A stretch of 5,074 bases of DNA from Betaproteobacteria bacterium. GTDB taxonomy: Bacteria; Pseudomonadota; Gammaproteobacteria; Burkholderiales; Eutrophovitaceae. Positions 1-5,074 of the stretch are shown here, one piece after another. A model generated the notes under the pieces. It was not told the origin of the DNA. It saw nothing but the letters and a program-made list of their open reading frames with translations, and searched no databases. The translations under genes were made by a program, and so were the position numbers. Where the stretch lies: assembly GCA_009886305.1 (NCBI GenBank), contig QXZO01000027.1, positions 1-5,074 on the forward strand, given 5' to 3'. Each line of letters begins with the position of its first letter. Within the stretch, counting starts at the first letter, position 1.

Positions 1-91
1 AGAGGGAACGGTTACGCAAAACTTGCTTTACCATTCAAAATCTCAGTTTCATAAAACTGTACAAATCACATTCATAAATGAATCGATGAGT

Positions 92-135
92 CACTTGCTT
101 ATGATATTTAATTATCCAATATCAACTAGCAAGTG
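92..135 (-). other. large stem-loop in the rRNA leader
   Basis: CACTTGCT (92-99) and AGCAAGTG (128-135) are perfect 8-bp reverse complements. Inside them TGATATT (102-108) and AATATCA (118-124) add a second perfect 7-bp helix around a 9-nt loop, with a small asymmetric internal loop between the helices. The structure can form in the leader RNA (minus strand). It has no U-run after it, so it does not look like an intrinsic terminator; a role in leader folding or pre-16S processing is inferred. Confidence 0.7.
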
Positions 136-142
136 CCCACAC
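130..142 (-). promoter_or_regulatory. boxC-like conserved rRNA leader element
   Basis: The minus strand reads GTGTGGGCACTTG, nearly the same as GTGTGGGCACTCG of E. coli rrn leaders and in the same order, about 18 nt after boxA. The right part of the element overlaps the left arm of the leader stem at 92-135, so the two may be alternative or combined structures. Confidence 0.75.
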
Positions 143-159
143 GCATTGCTTGATTATAT

Positions 160-171
160 TTTTAAAGAGCA
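160..171 (-). promoter_or_regulatory. boxA antitermination element
   Basis: The minus strand reads TGCTCTTTAAAA, matching the E. coli rrn boxA TGCTCTTTAACA at 11 of 12 positions. In known systems boxA RNA binds NusB-NusE (S10) and starts assembly of the rRNA antitermination complex, with SuhB, that lets polymerase outrun Rho on untranslated rRNA. Its place after tandem rRNA-type promoters and before a boxC-like sequence makes a chance match unlikely. Confidence 0.88.
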
Positions 172-173
172 TT

Positions 174-187
174 CGCTACTAAGAGCG
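174..187 (-). promoter_or_regulatory. boxB-like hairpin of the rRNA leader
   Basis: On the minus strand CGCT (187-184) pairs with AGCG (177-174) around a 6-nt loop, 2 nt before the boxA-like sequence. A short stem-loop just ahead of boxA is the boxB position in E. coli rrn leaders. The stem is only 4 bp, so the call rests mostly on position. Confidence 0.45.
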
Positions 188-223
188 GGACGCGTATTCT
201 ATAGATGCGGGCCCCTTTGTCAA
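187..223 (-). promoter_or_regulatory. rRNA promoter P3 (proximal to the 16S gene)
   Basis: On the minus strand a perfect -35 TTGACA (223-218) and a -10 TAGAAT (201-196) are separated by 16 bp. The discriminator ACGCGTCCC is GC-rich, as in rRNA promoters under stringent (ppGpp/DksA) control. This is the most diverged of the three copies: its spacer is GC-rich and it reads ACGCGTCCC where the other two read GCGCGCTCC. The boxB-like stem begins right after it, so this promoter gives the shortest leader. The DNA upstream of its -35 is moderately AT-rich. Confidence 0.87.
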
Positions 224-300
224 CAGATTGAAGAGAATTATTACGGATTCTTTTCACTAACATTTCTTGACGCTTGTTTCGGTTCCGAACATTGCTGTTG

Positions 301-337
301 GGAGCGCGCATTCTAGCGGCAAAGATTTGCTTGTCAA
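301..337 (-). promoter_or_regulatory. rRNA promoter P2 (middle)
   Basis: On the minus strand TTGACA (337-332), a 16-bp spacer and TAGAAT (315-310) are followed by the discriminator GCGCGCTCC. The 15 bases TAGAATGCGCGCTCC are identical to those of P1, exactly 113 bp away. Upstream of the -35, roughly 338-375, is a strongly AT-rich tract suited to be an UP element bound by the RNA polymerase alpha subunit. The near-ideal -35, the short 16-bp spacer and the GC-rich discriminator are the signature of proteobacterial rRNA promoters. Confidence 0.9.
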
Positions 338-413
338 CCGATTAAAAGAAATAAATAAAATTAATTAGTCGTTCCCTTTACTACTGTAGTGCAATGTTGC
401 CTGCCCCCCAGTA

Positions 414-450
414 GGAGCGCGCATTCTACAGACAGACGGAGTACTGTCAA
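414..450 (-). promoter_or_regulatory. rRNA promoter P1 (distal, nearest tyrS)
   Basis: On the minus strand TTGACA (450-445), a 16-bp spacer and TAGAAT (428-423) are followed by GCGCGCTCC. An AT-rich stretch at about 453-470 precedes the -35 and is a likely UP element. The -35 lies about 50 bp downstream of the tyrS stop codon, so the promoter is intergenic. The transcribed stretch between P1 and P2 contains an inverted repeat, CTACTG (381-386) with CAGTAG (409-414), whose loop holds a small GCAA/TTGC hairpin (391-400). Confidence 0.9.
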
Positions 451-501
451 CAAGTATTTATATTTATTTTGAAGTCCCACAAAACCTAAGGGTCTGACGC
501 G

Positions 502-1815
502 TTAAATGCGCTGAAATAAATGATATTTTTTCTTGCCTAATTTGACGAGATAATAGCGGTCATAGATCCCACCTCTGGGAGGGAAAAGATCGGCAGTTCG
601 CATATTGTCTTCCAAGCCTTTAGCTTGCCCATTAATCAATACTGAATTTCGACTGAGCGCATCTTTAACTTCCCGGCCAGATTTCACCATACCAGCCTCC
701 ACCAGGAGATTAGTCAGGGGTTTATCTTGCAGGTCCAAATCAGACAAGGAAGAGCTGGGCAGCCCGTCCTGACAGAGCTGCTCAAAATCTTGCTCAGACA
801 AATCCGAGAGCTCACCGCTAAACATAGCTTCAGTTATCCGCAAGGCAGCATTGAGGCCGTCATCACCATGAACCAGGGTGGTCGCTTCACGAGCCAATAT
901 TCCTTGCGCCTTCGGACGACCCGAAGCTGCTTTGTCTTCGATTTCAATATCACTGATCTCAGCCAAGGATAAAAACGTAAAGTAGCGAAGAAATTTATAC
1001 ACGTCTGCGTCAGCAACATTTAGCCAAAACTGATAGAAACTATAAGGCGAGGTTTTTGTAGCATCGAGCCATATCGTCCCTGATTCTGTTTTGCCAAATT
1101 TCGAGCCATCTGCTTTTGTCACTAGAGGCACTGTCAATGCAAAACACTGAGATTGATTTTGTCTGCGACTTAAGTCGATACCACTTACTATATTGCCCCA
1201 TTGGTCACTGCCACCTATTTGCAAAGTACAATCGTATCGGCGGTTGAGCTCAGCAAAGTCCCATCCTTGAAGCAAAGAGTAAGAAAACTCAGTGAACGAG
1301 ATACCTGCTCCCTCTCTATCTAATCTCTGCTTCACTGACTCTTTCTGGATCATTGCATTAATGGAGAAGTGTTTGCCAACATTTCTCAAGAAATCCAAAA
1401 CGTCGACACCGGCAGTCCAATCTAAATTATTGACGGCCTTCGCGGCTATGGGTGATTGGTCGTCAAAATTTACAAACTGACTTGTTTGACGTTTTAGTTT
1501 ATCAACCCAGCCAGCAACTGTTTCAGGGCTATTTAGCTTGCGCTCTTCAGCCTTAAAACTAGGATCACCAATTAACCCGGTGGAGCCTCCCACCAAGACT
1601 ATCGGTCTATGCCCTGCATCCTGAAATCGCTTCAAAACCAGCAAAGGGACCAAGCTACCTATATGCAAACTATCTGCAGTAGGGTCAAAACCACAATAAA
1701 GCGTTCGCGACTCGTCAAGATGTTTCAATAGATCTTGATCGCCAGAATACTGCGCTACAAGTCCACGTTGAGTTAATTCTTCGATTAACTGATTTCCAGT
1801 GAGATTTATCTTCAT
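502..1815 (-). CDS. tyrS: Tyrosyl-tRNA synthetase (TyrRS)
   Basis: Cytoplasmic class Ic aminoacyl-tRNA synthetase that charges tRNA-Tyr with tyrosine using ATP; the family works as a homodimer. The 437-residue product is full length for the E. coli-like type (424 aa). Visible landmarks: YCGFDPTADSLHIGS (residues 40-54, the HIGH-type ATP motif, here HIGS), GLIGDPSFKAEER (80-92), YSLLQGWD (179-186, tyrosine-binding Tyr, Gln and Asp), IGGSDQWGN (200-208), KFGKT (239-243, KMSKS equivalent) and a C-terminal S4-like RNA-binding domain (about 367-430). The start is the first ATG of the frame; its ribosome site is poor (only an A-rich AAAACGA before it). Odd point: Ser54 replaces the second His of HIGH. 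It transcribes towards the rRNA promoters, with only a 3-bp ACC/GGT stem after the stop and no proper terminator, so some transcripts may run into the rRNA leader. Confidence 0.98.
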   Translation of the reverse strand: MKINLTGNQLIEELTQRGLVAQYSGDQDLLKHLDESRTLYCGFDPTADSLHIGSLVPLLVLKRFQDAGHRPIVLVGGSTGLIGDPSFKAEERKLNSPETVAGWVDKLKRQTSQFVNFDDQSPIAAKAVNNLDWTAGVDVLDFLRNVGKHFSINAMIQKESVKQRLDREGAGISFTEFSYSLLQGWDFAELNRRYDCTLQIGGSDQWGNIVSGIDLSRRQNQSQCFALTVPLVTKADGSKFGKTESGTIWLDATKTSPYSFYQFWLNVADADVYKFLRYFTFLSLAEISDIEIEDKAASGRPKAQGILAREATTLVHGDDGLNAALRITEAMFSGELSDLSEQDFEQLCQDGLPSSSLSDLDLQDKPLTNLLVEAGMVKSGREVKDALSRNSVLINGQAKGLEDNMRTADLFPPRGGIYDRYYLVKLGKKKYHLFQRI

Positions 1816-1888
1816 TCGTTTTTAATACTTAGATTGATTGATCGATAACGCTTTAGTCGAGCGCCTGTAATTACTGGTTAGTTTAACA

Positions 1889-1918
1889 GATATAGTGAAG
1901 GTTAAGACCATTTTTCAA
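1889..1918 (-). promoter_or_regulatory. possible tyrS promoter in the divergent spacer
   Basis: On the minus strand TTGAAA (1918-1913, 5 of 6 to consensus) and TATATC (1894-1889, 4 of 6) are 18 bp apart, which would give a tyrS leader of roughly 65 nt. A small dyad, GTTA-GTT-TAAC (1877-1887), falls at the expected transcription start and could be an operator or chance. The fit is moderate and spacing is at the long end, so this is a candidate only. No T-box or tyrosine riboswitch structure was seen. Confidence 0.35.
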
Positions 1919-1933
1919 CTTAATCTCATTCAC

Positions 1934-1962
1934 TTGTGATGCCTTTACTGACTCACGATATT
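1934..1962 (+). promoter_or_regulatory. weak candidate promoter for the mepM-anmK pair
   Basis: In the 206-bp spacer between the divergent tyrS and peptidase genes, the plus strand has TTGTGA (1934-1939) and GATATT (1957-1962) with 17 bp between, each about 4 of 6 to sigma-70 consensus. A promoter must lie somewhere in this spacer because the upstream gene points away, but this particular pair of boxes is weakly supported. Confidence 0.25.
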
Positions 1963-2021
1963 GTATCTTCCTAATCAATCACGCTAAACTCTGGCTAGTT
2001 TACTATTGGCGGTGGGTTACG

Positions 2022-3353
2022 GTGGTCAAAAAAACGCAAAAAGTCGCTAATCGAATTCTGTTTTTTACTCGGAACTTCCCGCGCCGTAATTTATTATTCA
2101 TCGGTGGTATTTTCACACTTTTAGCCATCCTTTCTGTGGTGCCTGAAGATGAACCTGATCGGACTAAATTGGTTACAGAACCTATTTTGGTCCCGATCGA
2201 ATTTGAGCCGTTGGAGATTGTTAACAACCGGATCGATCTCCACTGGAGGTCAGAGGAAGTGGGCAAGGGAGATAATTTATCCACCCTTTTCTTACGTGCT
2301 AAATTTTCTGCTAAGGATGTCCATGAAATTTCAACTTCGCCTAAAGGAAAACTGCTGCGAAATCTTTTTCCCGGCGAATCTTTGCGTTTTGGAACGGACA
2401 AAGACTCGAATCTGCTTCAGGTGCATTATGTAAAGTCCCCTCTCGAAAAGTATGTTTACACCCGCCAAGGAAATAAGTATCAAGCTGAAAAGCGACTGCG
2501 AGAACCCGAAATTCTATTGAGTTACAGAGAAGGGGTAATTAAAGACTCTCTCTACCTTTCAGGCAAAGAGGCCAACTTGCCTGACAAGCTCATAATGGAA
2601 ATGGCTAATATCTTTGGATGGGATATTGATTTTGTTTTTGACATTCGTCCAGGAGACTCATATTCACTGCTTTACGAAGATCGCTTCATCGATGGAGAAA
2701 AGTTAGGTGTGGGCAATATTATCGCCGCGTCTTTTACAAATCAAAAGAAGACCTTTGATGCTGTTCGCTACACTAACAAAAAAGGCCAGAGTGATTACTA
2801 CACCCCCGAAGGGTTTAGCATGCGCAAAACATTCTTGCGAACCCCTTTAGATATTTTCCGTATTAGTTCAGGGTTTAATTTACGCCGTAAACATCCTATA
2901 CACAAAAAGATCAAAGCCCACCGCGGCGTGGATTATTCAGCACCAAGGGGTACACCAGTCTATGCAGCCGGCGCAGGCAAAGTCATCGAGTCAGGATTTA
3001 GTAAATACAATGGTAACTACGTGTTTATACAACACGGCCAAACCTACGTAACCAAGTACTTGCACTTAAATAAAAGAAAAGTGCGCAGAGGCCAAACTGT
3101 AAAACAACGTCAACTTATTGGTACAGTGGGGTCAACTGGTTACTCCACCGGCAACCATCTTCACTATGAATTCTTAGTTAATGGCGTCCATCGCAATCCC
3201 CGTACGGTAAAACTGCCCCAGGCAAGACCTATCACCGCAAATGAAAGGGTGGCCTTTAGACAGACAGTCGAACCTATGTTGTCTCAGTTGGCTGAGTACC
3301 AAGATAAGTCACAGTTAGCATTGGTGGAAGGCAATTCATCAAATGCCAATTGA
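2022..3353 (+). CDS. mepM: MepM-like M23 peptidoglycan endopeptidase with OapA/LysM-like domain
   Basis: Inner-membrane-anchored periplasmic zinc endopeptidase expected to cut D-Ala-mDAP crosslinks during wall growth. The 443 residues match E. coli MepM (440 aa) in layout: a basic N-terminus with NFPRRN (18-23), one membrane segment (about 24-40), an acidic linker, an OapA/LysM-like region around GKGDNLSTLF (81-90), a middle domain ending in FRISSGFNLRRKHPI (279-293), the M23 domain (about 298-395), and a tail with the family's PITANER-type helix. Zinc ligands H300, D304 (HRGVD) and H381 and catalytic H348 and H379 (HLHYE) are all present, so it should be active. The start is GTG at 2022; no in-frame ATG fits and the only ribosome site is a weak GGCGGTGGG (2009-2016). 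In P. aeruginosa the orthologue is degraded by the CtpA protease; similar control here is inference. anmK follows after 9 bp. Confidence 0.93.
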   Translation: MVKKTQKVANRILFFTRNFPRRNLLFIGGIFTLLAILSVVPEDEPDRTKLVTEPILVPIEFEPLEIVNNRIDLHWRSEEVGKGDNLSTLFLRAKFSAKDVHEISTSPKGKLLRNLFPGESLRFGTDKDSNLLQVHYVKSPLEKYVYTRQGNKYQAEKRLREPEILLSYREGVIKDSLYLSGKEANLPDKLIMEMANIFGWDIDFVFDIRPGDSYSLLYEDRFIDGEKLGVGNIIAASFTNQKKTFDAVRYTNKKGQSDYYTPEGFSMRKTFLRTPLDIFRISSGFNLRRKHPIHKKIKAHRGVDYSAPRGTPVYAAGAGKVIESGFSKYNGNYVFIQHGQTYVTKYLHLNKRKVRRGQTVKQRQLIGTVGSTGYSTGNHLHYEFLVNGVHRNPRTVKLPQARPITANERVAFRQTVEPMLSQLAEYQDKSQLALVEGNSSNAN

Positions 3354-3362
3354 TCACAAATT

Positions 3363-4481
3363 ATGACCGCGCCTGATATCTACATTGGGCTCATGTCTGG
3401 CACCAGCATTGATTCGGTTGATGCTGCCGCCGTAAGCTTTGGTCAAGACAACCTTAGGCTATTAGGCACTCATAGCCATGACATTCCTGCTACCTTAAAA
3501 AAAGCGATTCTAGGACTTTCTGAGCCAGGAATCGACGACGTTCTACTCTACAGTCAAACTGATAACGAAATTGGGGAGTTATTTGCGCAAGCTACCCTAG
3601 CACTCATGTCAAAGCTAAATATTACGGCCAGCCAAGTTAAAGCCATAGGTTCTCATGGCCAAACAGTGCGTCATCAGCCACCCGGCATAAAAAACGGATT
3701 TAGTCAGCAGATTGGTAATCCTAATTTAATTGCAGCCCAAACTGGATGTTCTGTTGTAGCCGATTTTAGGCGCGCAGATATGGCACTTGGAGGGCAGGGC
3801 GCGCCTCTAGTTCCGGCATTTCATAAATCACTATTCAGTCATTCTGAGCAAGTGCGAATCATTTTGAATATTGGCGGGATTTCGAATATTACAATCTTAT
3901 ATCCAGACGGTAAGTGCCAAGGCTTTGACACTGGCCCTGGGAATATACTTCTTGATGGATGGTGCTCTAAAAATAGAGGGGAGCCATATGATAATGGAGG
4001 TGAGTGGGCCTCCAGCGGAACTCCTTCCATACCTCTACTCAATCAATTAATGCAACATCGATTCCTTGATTTAACGCCACCAAAAAGTACAGGAAGAGAA
4101 GATTTCAACTTAGCGTGGCTAGAAAAACAAGTTAGGTCTTATCCTTTATCACCTGAAGATATCCAATCAACTTTAACTCTATTTACCGTCGAGACCATCG
4201 CTCAAGGTATGGCCTCTATCTCCGCGCCAATAGACGGAATTTTTGCCTGCGGTGGAGGTGTACACAATGCAAAATTAATCAGCGAACTGAATCTCAGTTT
4301 ATCTACCCGTAATCTTCCAGAAATTAATTTAACATCCGAAATTGGTCTTGACCCCGACTGGGTAGAAGCCTGCGCATTTGCTTGGCTTGCTAAACAGCGC
4401 GTAGAAAAGAAGGTCGGAAATCTTCCGTCAGTAACAGGAGCATCTAAAGCGGTAGTCTTAGGTGGGCTCTACTTACCCTGA
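3363..4481 (+). CDS. anmK: Anhydro-N-acetylmuramic acid kinase
   Basis: Cytoplasmic peptidoglycan-recycling enzyme: it hydrolyses the 1,6-anhydro ring of anhydro-MurNAc and phosphorylates it with ATP to give MurNAc-6-phosphate, which MurQ then converts to GlcNAc-6-phosphate. The 372 residues are full length for the family (about 370). Motifs: GLMSGTSIDSVD (9-20, ATP loop; Ser18 where Gly is usual), SHGQT (97-101), ADFRRADMALGGQGAPLVP (133-151), LNIGGISN (168-175), FDTGPGN (188-194, D189 the likely catalytic base), STGREDF (242-248), CGGGVHN (296-302) and DPDWVEACAFAWLA (330-343). The start is fixed by the peptidase stop codon, which lies in the same frame 12 bases upstream; the only other Met nearby is inside the ATP motif. 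No clear ribosome site precedes the ATG, which suggests translation coupled to the peptidase gene. It converges on erpA. Confidence 0.97.
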   Translation: MTAPDIYIGLMSGTSIDSVDAAAVSFGQDNLRLLGTHSHDIPATLKKAILGLSEPGIDDVLLYSQTDNEIGELFAQATLALMSKLNITASQVKAIGSHGQTVRHQPPGIKNGFSQQIGNPNLIAAQTGCSVVADFRRADMALGGQGAPLVPAFHKSLFSHSEQVRIILNIGGISNITILYPDGKCQGFDTGPGNILLDGWCSKNRGEPYDNGGEWASSGTPSIPLLNQLMQHRFLDLTPPKSTGREDFNLAWLEKQVRSYPLSPEDIQSTLTLFTVETIAQGMASISAPIDGIFACGGGVHNAKLISELNLSLSTRNLPEINLTSEIGLDPDWVEACAFAWLAKQRVEKKVGNLPSVTGASKAVVLGGLYLP

Positions 4482-4497
4482 AGTCTAATCGAACAAG

Positions 4498-4851
4498 TTA
4501 AATAGAGAACGAGGCTCCACATCCACAGGTAGTGGACGCATTGGGGTTGGTGATGATAAATCGAGAACCCATTAATCCAACCTCATAATCAACGGTGGAT
4601 CCTGCTAAATATTGAAAACTTAAAGAATCAATTAATACTGTCACTCCATCACGACTGACCGGAGTATCGTCTTCAGCCATGCCTTCTTCAAAAGAGAACC
4701 CATACTGGAATCCAGAACAACCTCCGCCGGTTACAAAAACTCTGAGCTTGAGCTCTTCATTATCTTCCTCGGCCTTTAAGCTCTGCACTTTAGCCACAGC
4801 TCGGTCGGTAACTTCCAACGCCGTAGGTGTGTATGTTTGAATTCCTGACAT
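4498..4851 (-). CDS. erpA: A-type iron-sulfur cluster carrier ErpA
   Basis: Small cytoplasmic carrier that receives Fe-S clusters from the assembly machinery and hands them to target enzymes; in E. coli it is essential for aerobic growth because it matures IspG and IspH of isoprenoid synthesis. At 117 residues it is close to the E. coli length (114). All three cluster-binding cysteines are present: C45 in TGGGCSGFQY (41-50) and C109 and C111 in CGCG (109-112). The FQYGFSFEE and LMGSRFIITNPNA (93-105) stretches are typical, and the full GSRFIITNPNA with the ErpA gene context favours ErpA over IscA or SufA. The ATG is supported by GGAG (4860-4857) 5 nt upstream. It follows the bactofilin gene by 57 bp in the same direction and may share its transcript. 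It ends 16 bp from the stop of convergent anmK. Confidence 0.96.
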   Translation of the reverse strand: MSGIQTYTPTALEVTDRAVAKVQSLKAEEDNEELKLRVFVTGGGCSGFQYGFSFEEGMAEDDTPVSRDGVTVLIDSLSFQYLAGSTVDYEVGLMGSRFIITNPNASTTCGCGASFSI

Positions 4852-4861
4852 AAGTGCTCCG

Positions 4862-4890
4862 CAACAATGAACCGGACGCGGTTCTAGTTG
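4862..4890 (-). promoter_or_regulatory. imperfect dyad/hairpin just ahead of the erpA ribosome site
   Basis: GAACCG (4869-4874) and CGGTTC (4879-4884) form a perfect 6-bp inverted repeat around GACG. A further CAAC (4862-4865) pairs with GTTG (4887-4890) across a small 3/2-nt internal loop. One end lies 1 nt from the erpA GGAG, so the RNA stem could affect translation, or the DNA could be a regulator site. No U-run follows in the erpA direction, so it is not a normal terminator for the bactofilin gene. I could not match it convincingly to IscR consensus sites, which control erpA in E. coli. Confidence 0.45.
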
Positions 4891-4908
4891 TCTATTTTTC
4901 CTTGTAAG

Positions 4909-5074
4909 TTAATTTTTGCCTGTACTGGGGGTCGAATCTTGCTTACCATCAGCATTGTTCTTCTGCTGAATAGCGCTTACATTTGTTGCCGGAACTTCAT
5001 GGACCAAGTTCCCCGCAACATGAGCCCCACGCTCAATCTCAAGGGTATTATAATATATATTTCCCCTGTCTCTT
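4909..5074 (-). CDS. bactofilin (polymer-forming cytoskeletal protein), C-terminal 54 residues
   Basis: This is the 3' end of a minus-strand gene that continues beyond position 5074; the stop is TAA at 4911-4909. The visible start of the fragment, GNIYYNTLEIERGAHVAGN, is the closing turn of the bactofilin beta-helix, the domain that polymerises into filaments without nucleotide. A flexible tail rich in Q, N, S, T and D follows (about the last 28 residues), as usual for the family. The neighbourhood supports the call: in many gammaproteobacteria a bactofilin gene sits just upstream of erpA, often downstream of argC. Only the tail is seen, so subgroup and N-terminus (soluble or membrane-targeted) cannot be judged. 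In other bacteria bactofilins position wall enzymes including M23 peptidases, but a link to the peptidase encoded here is speculation. Confidence 0.82.
   Translation of the reverse strand, partial: RDRGNIYYNTLEIERGAHVAGNLVHEVPATNVSAIQQKNNADGKQDSTPSTGKN

Larger units (their letters stand above)
1..189 (-). other. rRNA operon leader, 5' part (16S gene lies outside the window)
   Basis: Read leftwards on the minus strand, this is the transcribed leader that follows the three rRNA-type promoters. It carries boxB-, boxA- and boxC-like signals in the order of E. coli rrn leaders, and no open frame of coding quality. It is rich in hairpins: a large stem at 92-135, a 5-bp stem at 70-83 (ATTCA/TGAAT around a 4-nt loop), a 6-bp stem at 44-59 (CAGTTT/AAACTG) and an imperfect stem at 9-31 (GGT..GCAA/TTGC..ACC). 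In known rrn operons such leaders recruit the antitermination complex, guide 16S folding and pair with sequence beyond 16S to form the RNase III processing stem. The conserved 16S 5' end (AGAGTTTGAT) is not seen, so mature 16S should begin left of position 1. That the operon is complete is inference. Confidence 0.85.

Noticed and set aside
23..316. 97-codon open frame on the plus strand
   Set aside because: It lies antisense to the rRNA leader and promoters P3 and P2, shows no recognisable domain, has no ribosome site and is rich in Cys, His and Phe in the manner of non-coding translation.
288..398. AACATTGC (288-295) and GCAATGTT (391-398), one in each inter-promoter spacer in opposite orientation
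   Set aside because: Only 8 bp, and it does not line up with the 113-bp promoter period; probably chance.
481..501. Possible tyrS terminator around ACCCTTAGGT
   Set aside because: The stem is 3 bp with a short T-run; too weak to call.
727..1480. Open frames of 61-81 codons inside tyrS on both strands
   Set aside because: Shadows of tyrS; the tyrS frame has continuous family motifs across the region.
1832..1980. 8-bp inverted repeat GATTGATT (1832-1839) and AATCAATC (1973-1980) in the divergent spacer
   Set aside because: The arms are over 130 bp apart, short and low in complexity; chance is likely in AT-rich DNA.
2003..2401. 132-codon open frame on the minus strand overlapping the 5' end of the peptidase gene
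   Set aside because: Antisense to a well-supported gene; its Arg/Ser/Lys-rich product has no family signature.
3839..4042. 67-codon minus-strand frame inside anmK
   Set aside because: Covers the antisense of conserved anmK motifs and has no signature of its own.
1..5074. CRISPR array, tRNA gene, insertion sequence, toxin-antitoxin or phage defence genes
   Set aside because: No repeat-spacer periodicity, tRNA-like cloverleaf, transposase or accessory gene was seen. The repeated segments at 187-450 are promoters: their shared parts match -35, -10 and discriminator.

Overview
The window looks like a piece of a gammaproteobacterial chromosome from the Pseudomonas/Cellvibrio side of the class. 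The gene order (bactofilin, erpA, anmK, an OapA/M23 peptidase, tyrS, then an rRNA operon) is from general knowledge a conserved block there. Protein motifs fit this: a KFGKT-type TyrRS close to the E. coli enzyme, a MepM-like peptidase, AnmK and ErpA. The DNA is AT-leaning, so a low-GC, possibly marine, member is plausible, but the species cannot be named.

Layout, left to right. Positions 1-501 hold no protein gene. On the minus strand they carry the control region of an rRNA operon whose 16S gene must lie just left of position 1: three tandem strong promoters (each TTGACA, 16 bp, TAGAAT, GC-rich discriminator), then boxB/boxA/boxC-like antitermination signals and a hairpin-rich leader. tyrS (502-1815, minus) sits directly upstream and points into this region with no convincing terminator. 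A 206-bp divergent spacer (1816-2021) separates tyrS from the plus-strand pair mepM-like (2022-3353) and anmK (3363-4481), which are 9 bp apart. anmK converges on erpA (4498-4851, minus) with a 16-bp gap. Upstream of erpA in the same direction is the 3' end of a bactofilin gene (4909 to beyond 5074), with a 29-bp imperfect dyad abutting the erpA ribosome binding site.

Functions. The peptidase opens peptidoglycan crosslinks in the periplasm and AnmK returns the resulting anhydro-MurNAc to metabolism, so that pair joins wall turnover to recycling. Bactofilin is a cytoskeletal polymer often tied to cell shape, and in some bacteria bactofilins work with M23 peptidases. ErpA matures Fe-S proteins. 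TyrRS and the rRNA operon both belong to translation capacity.

I see no defence system, mobile element, CRISPR array or new gene family. The most informative non-coding structure is the triple rRNA promoter array with its leader.
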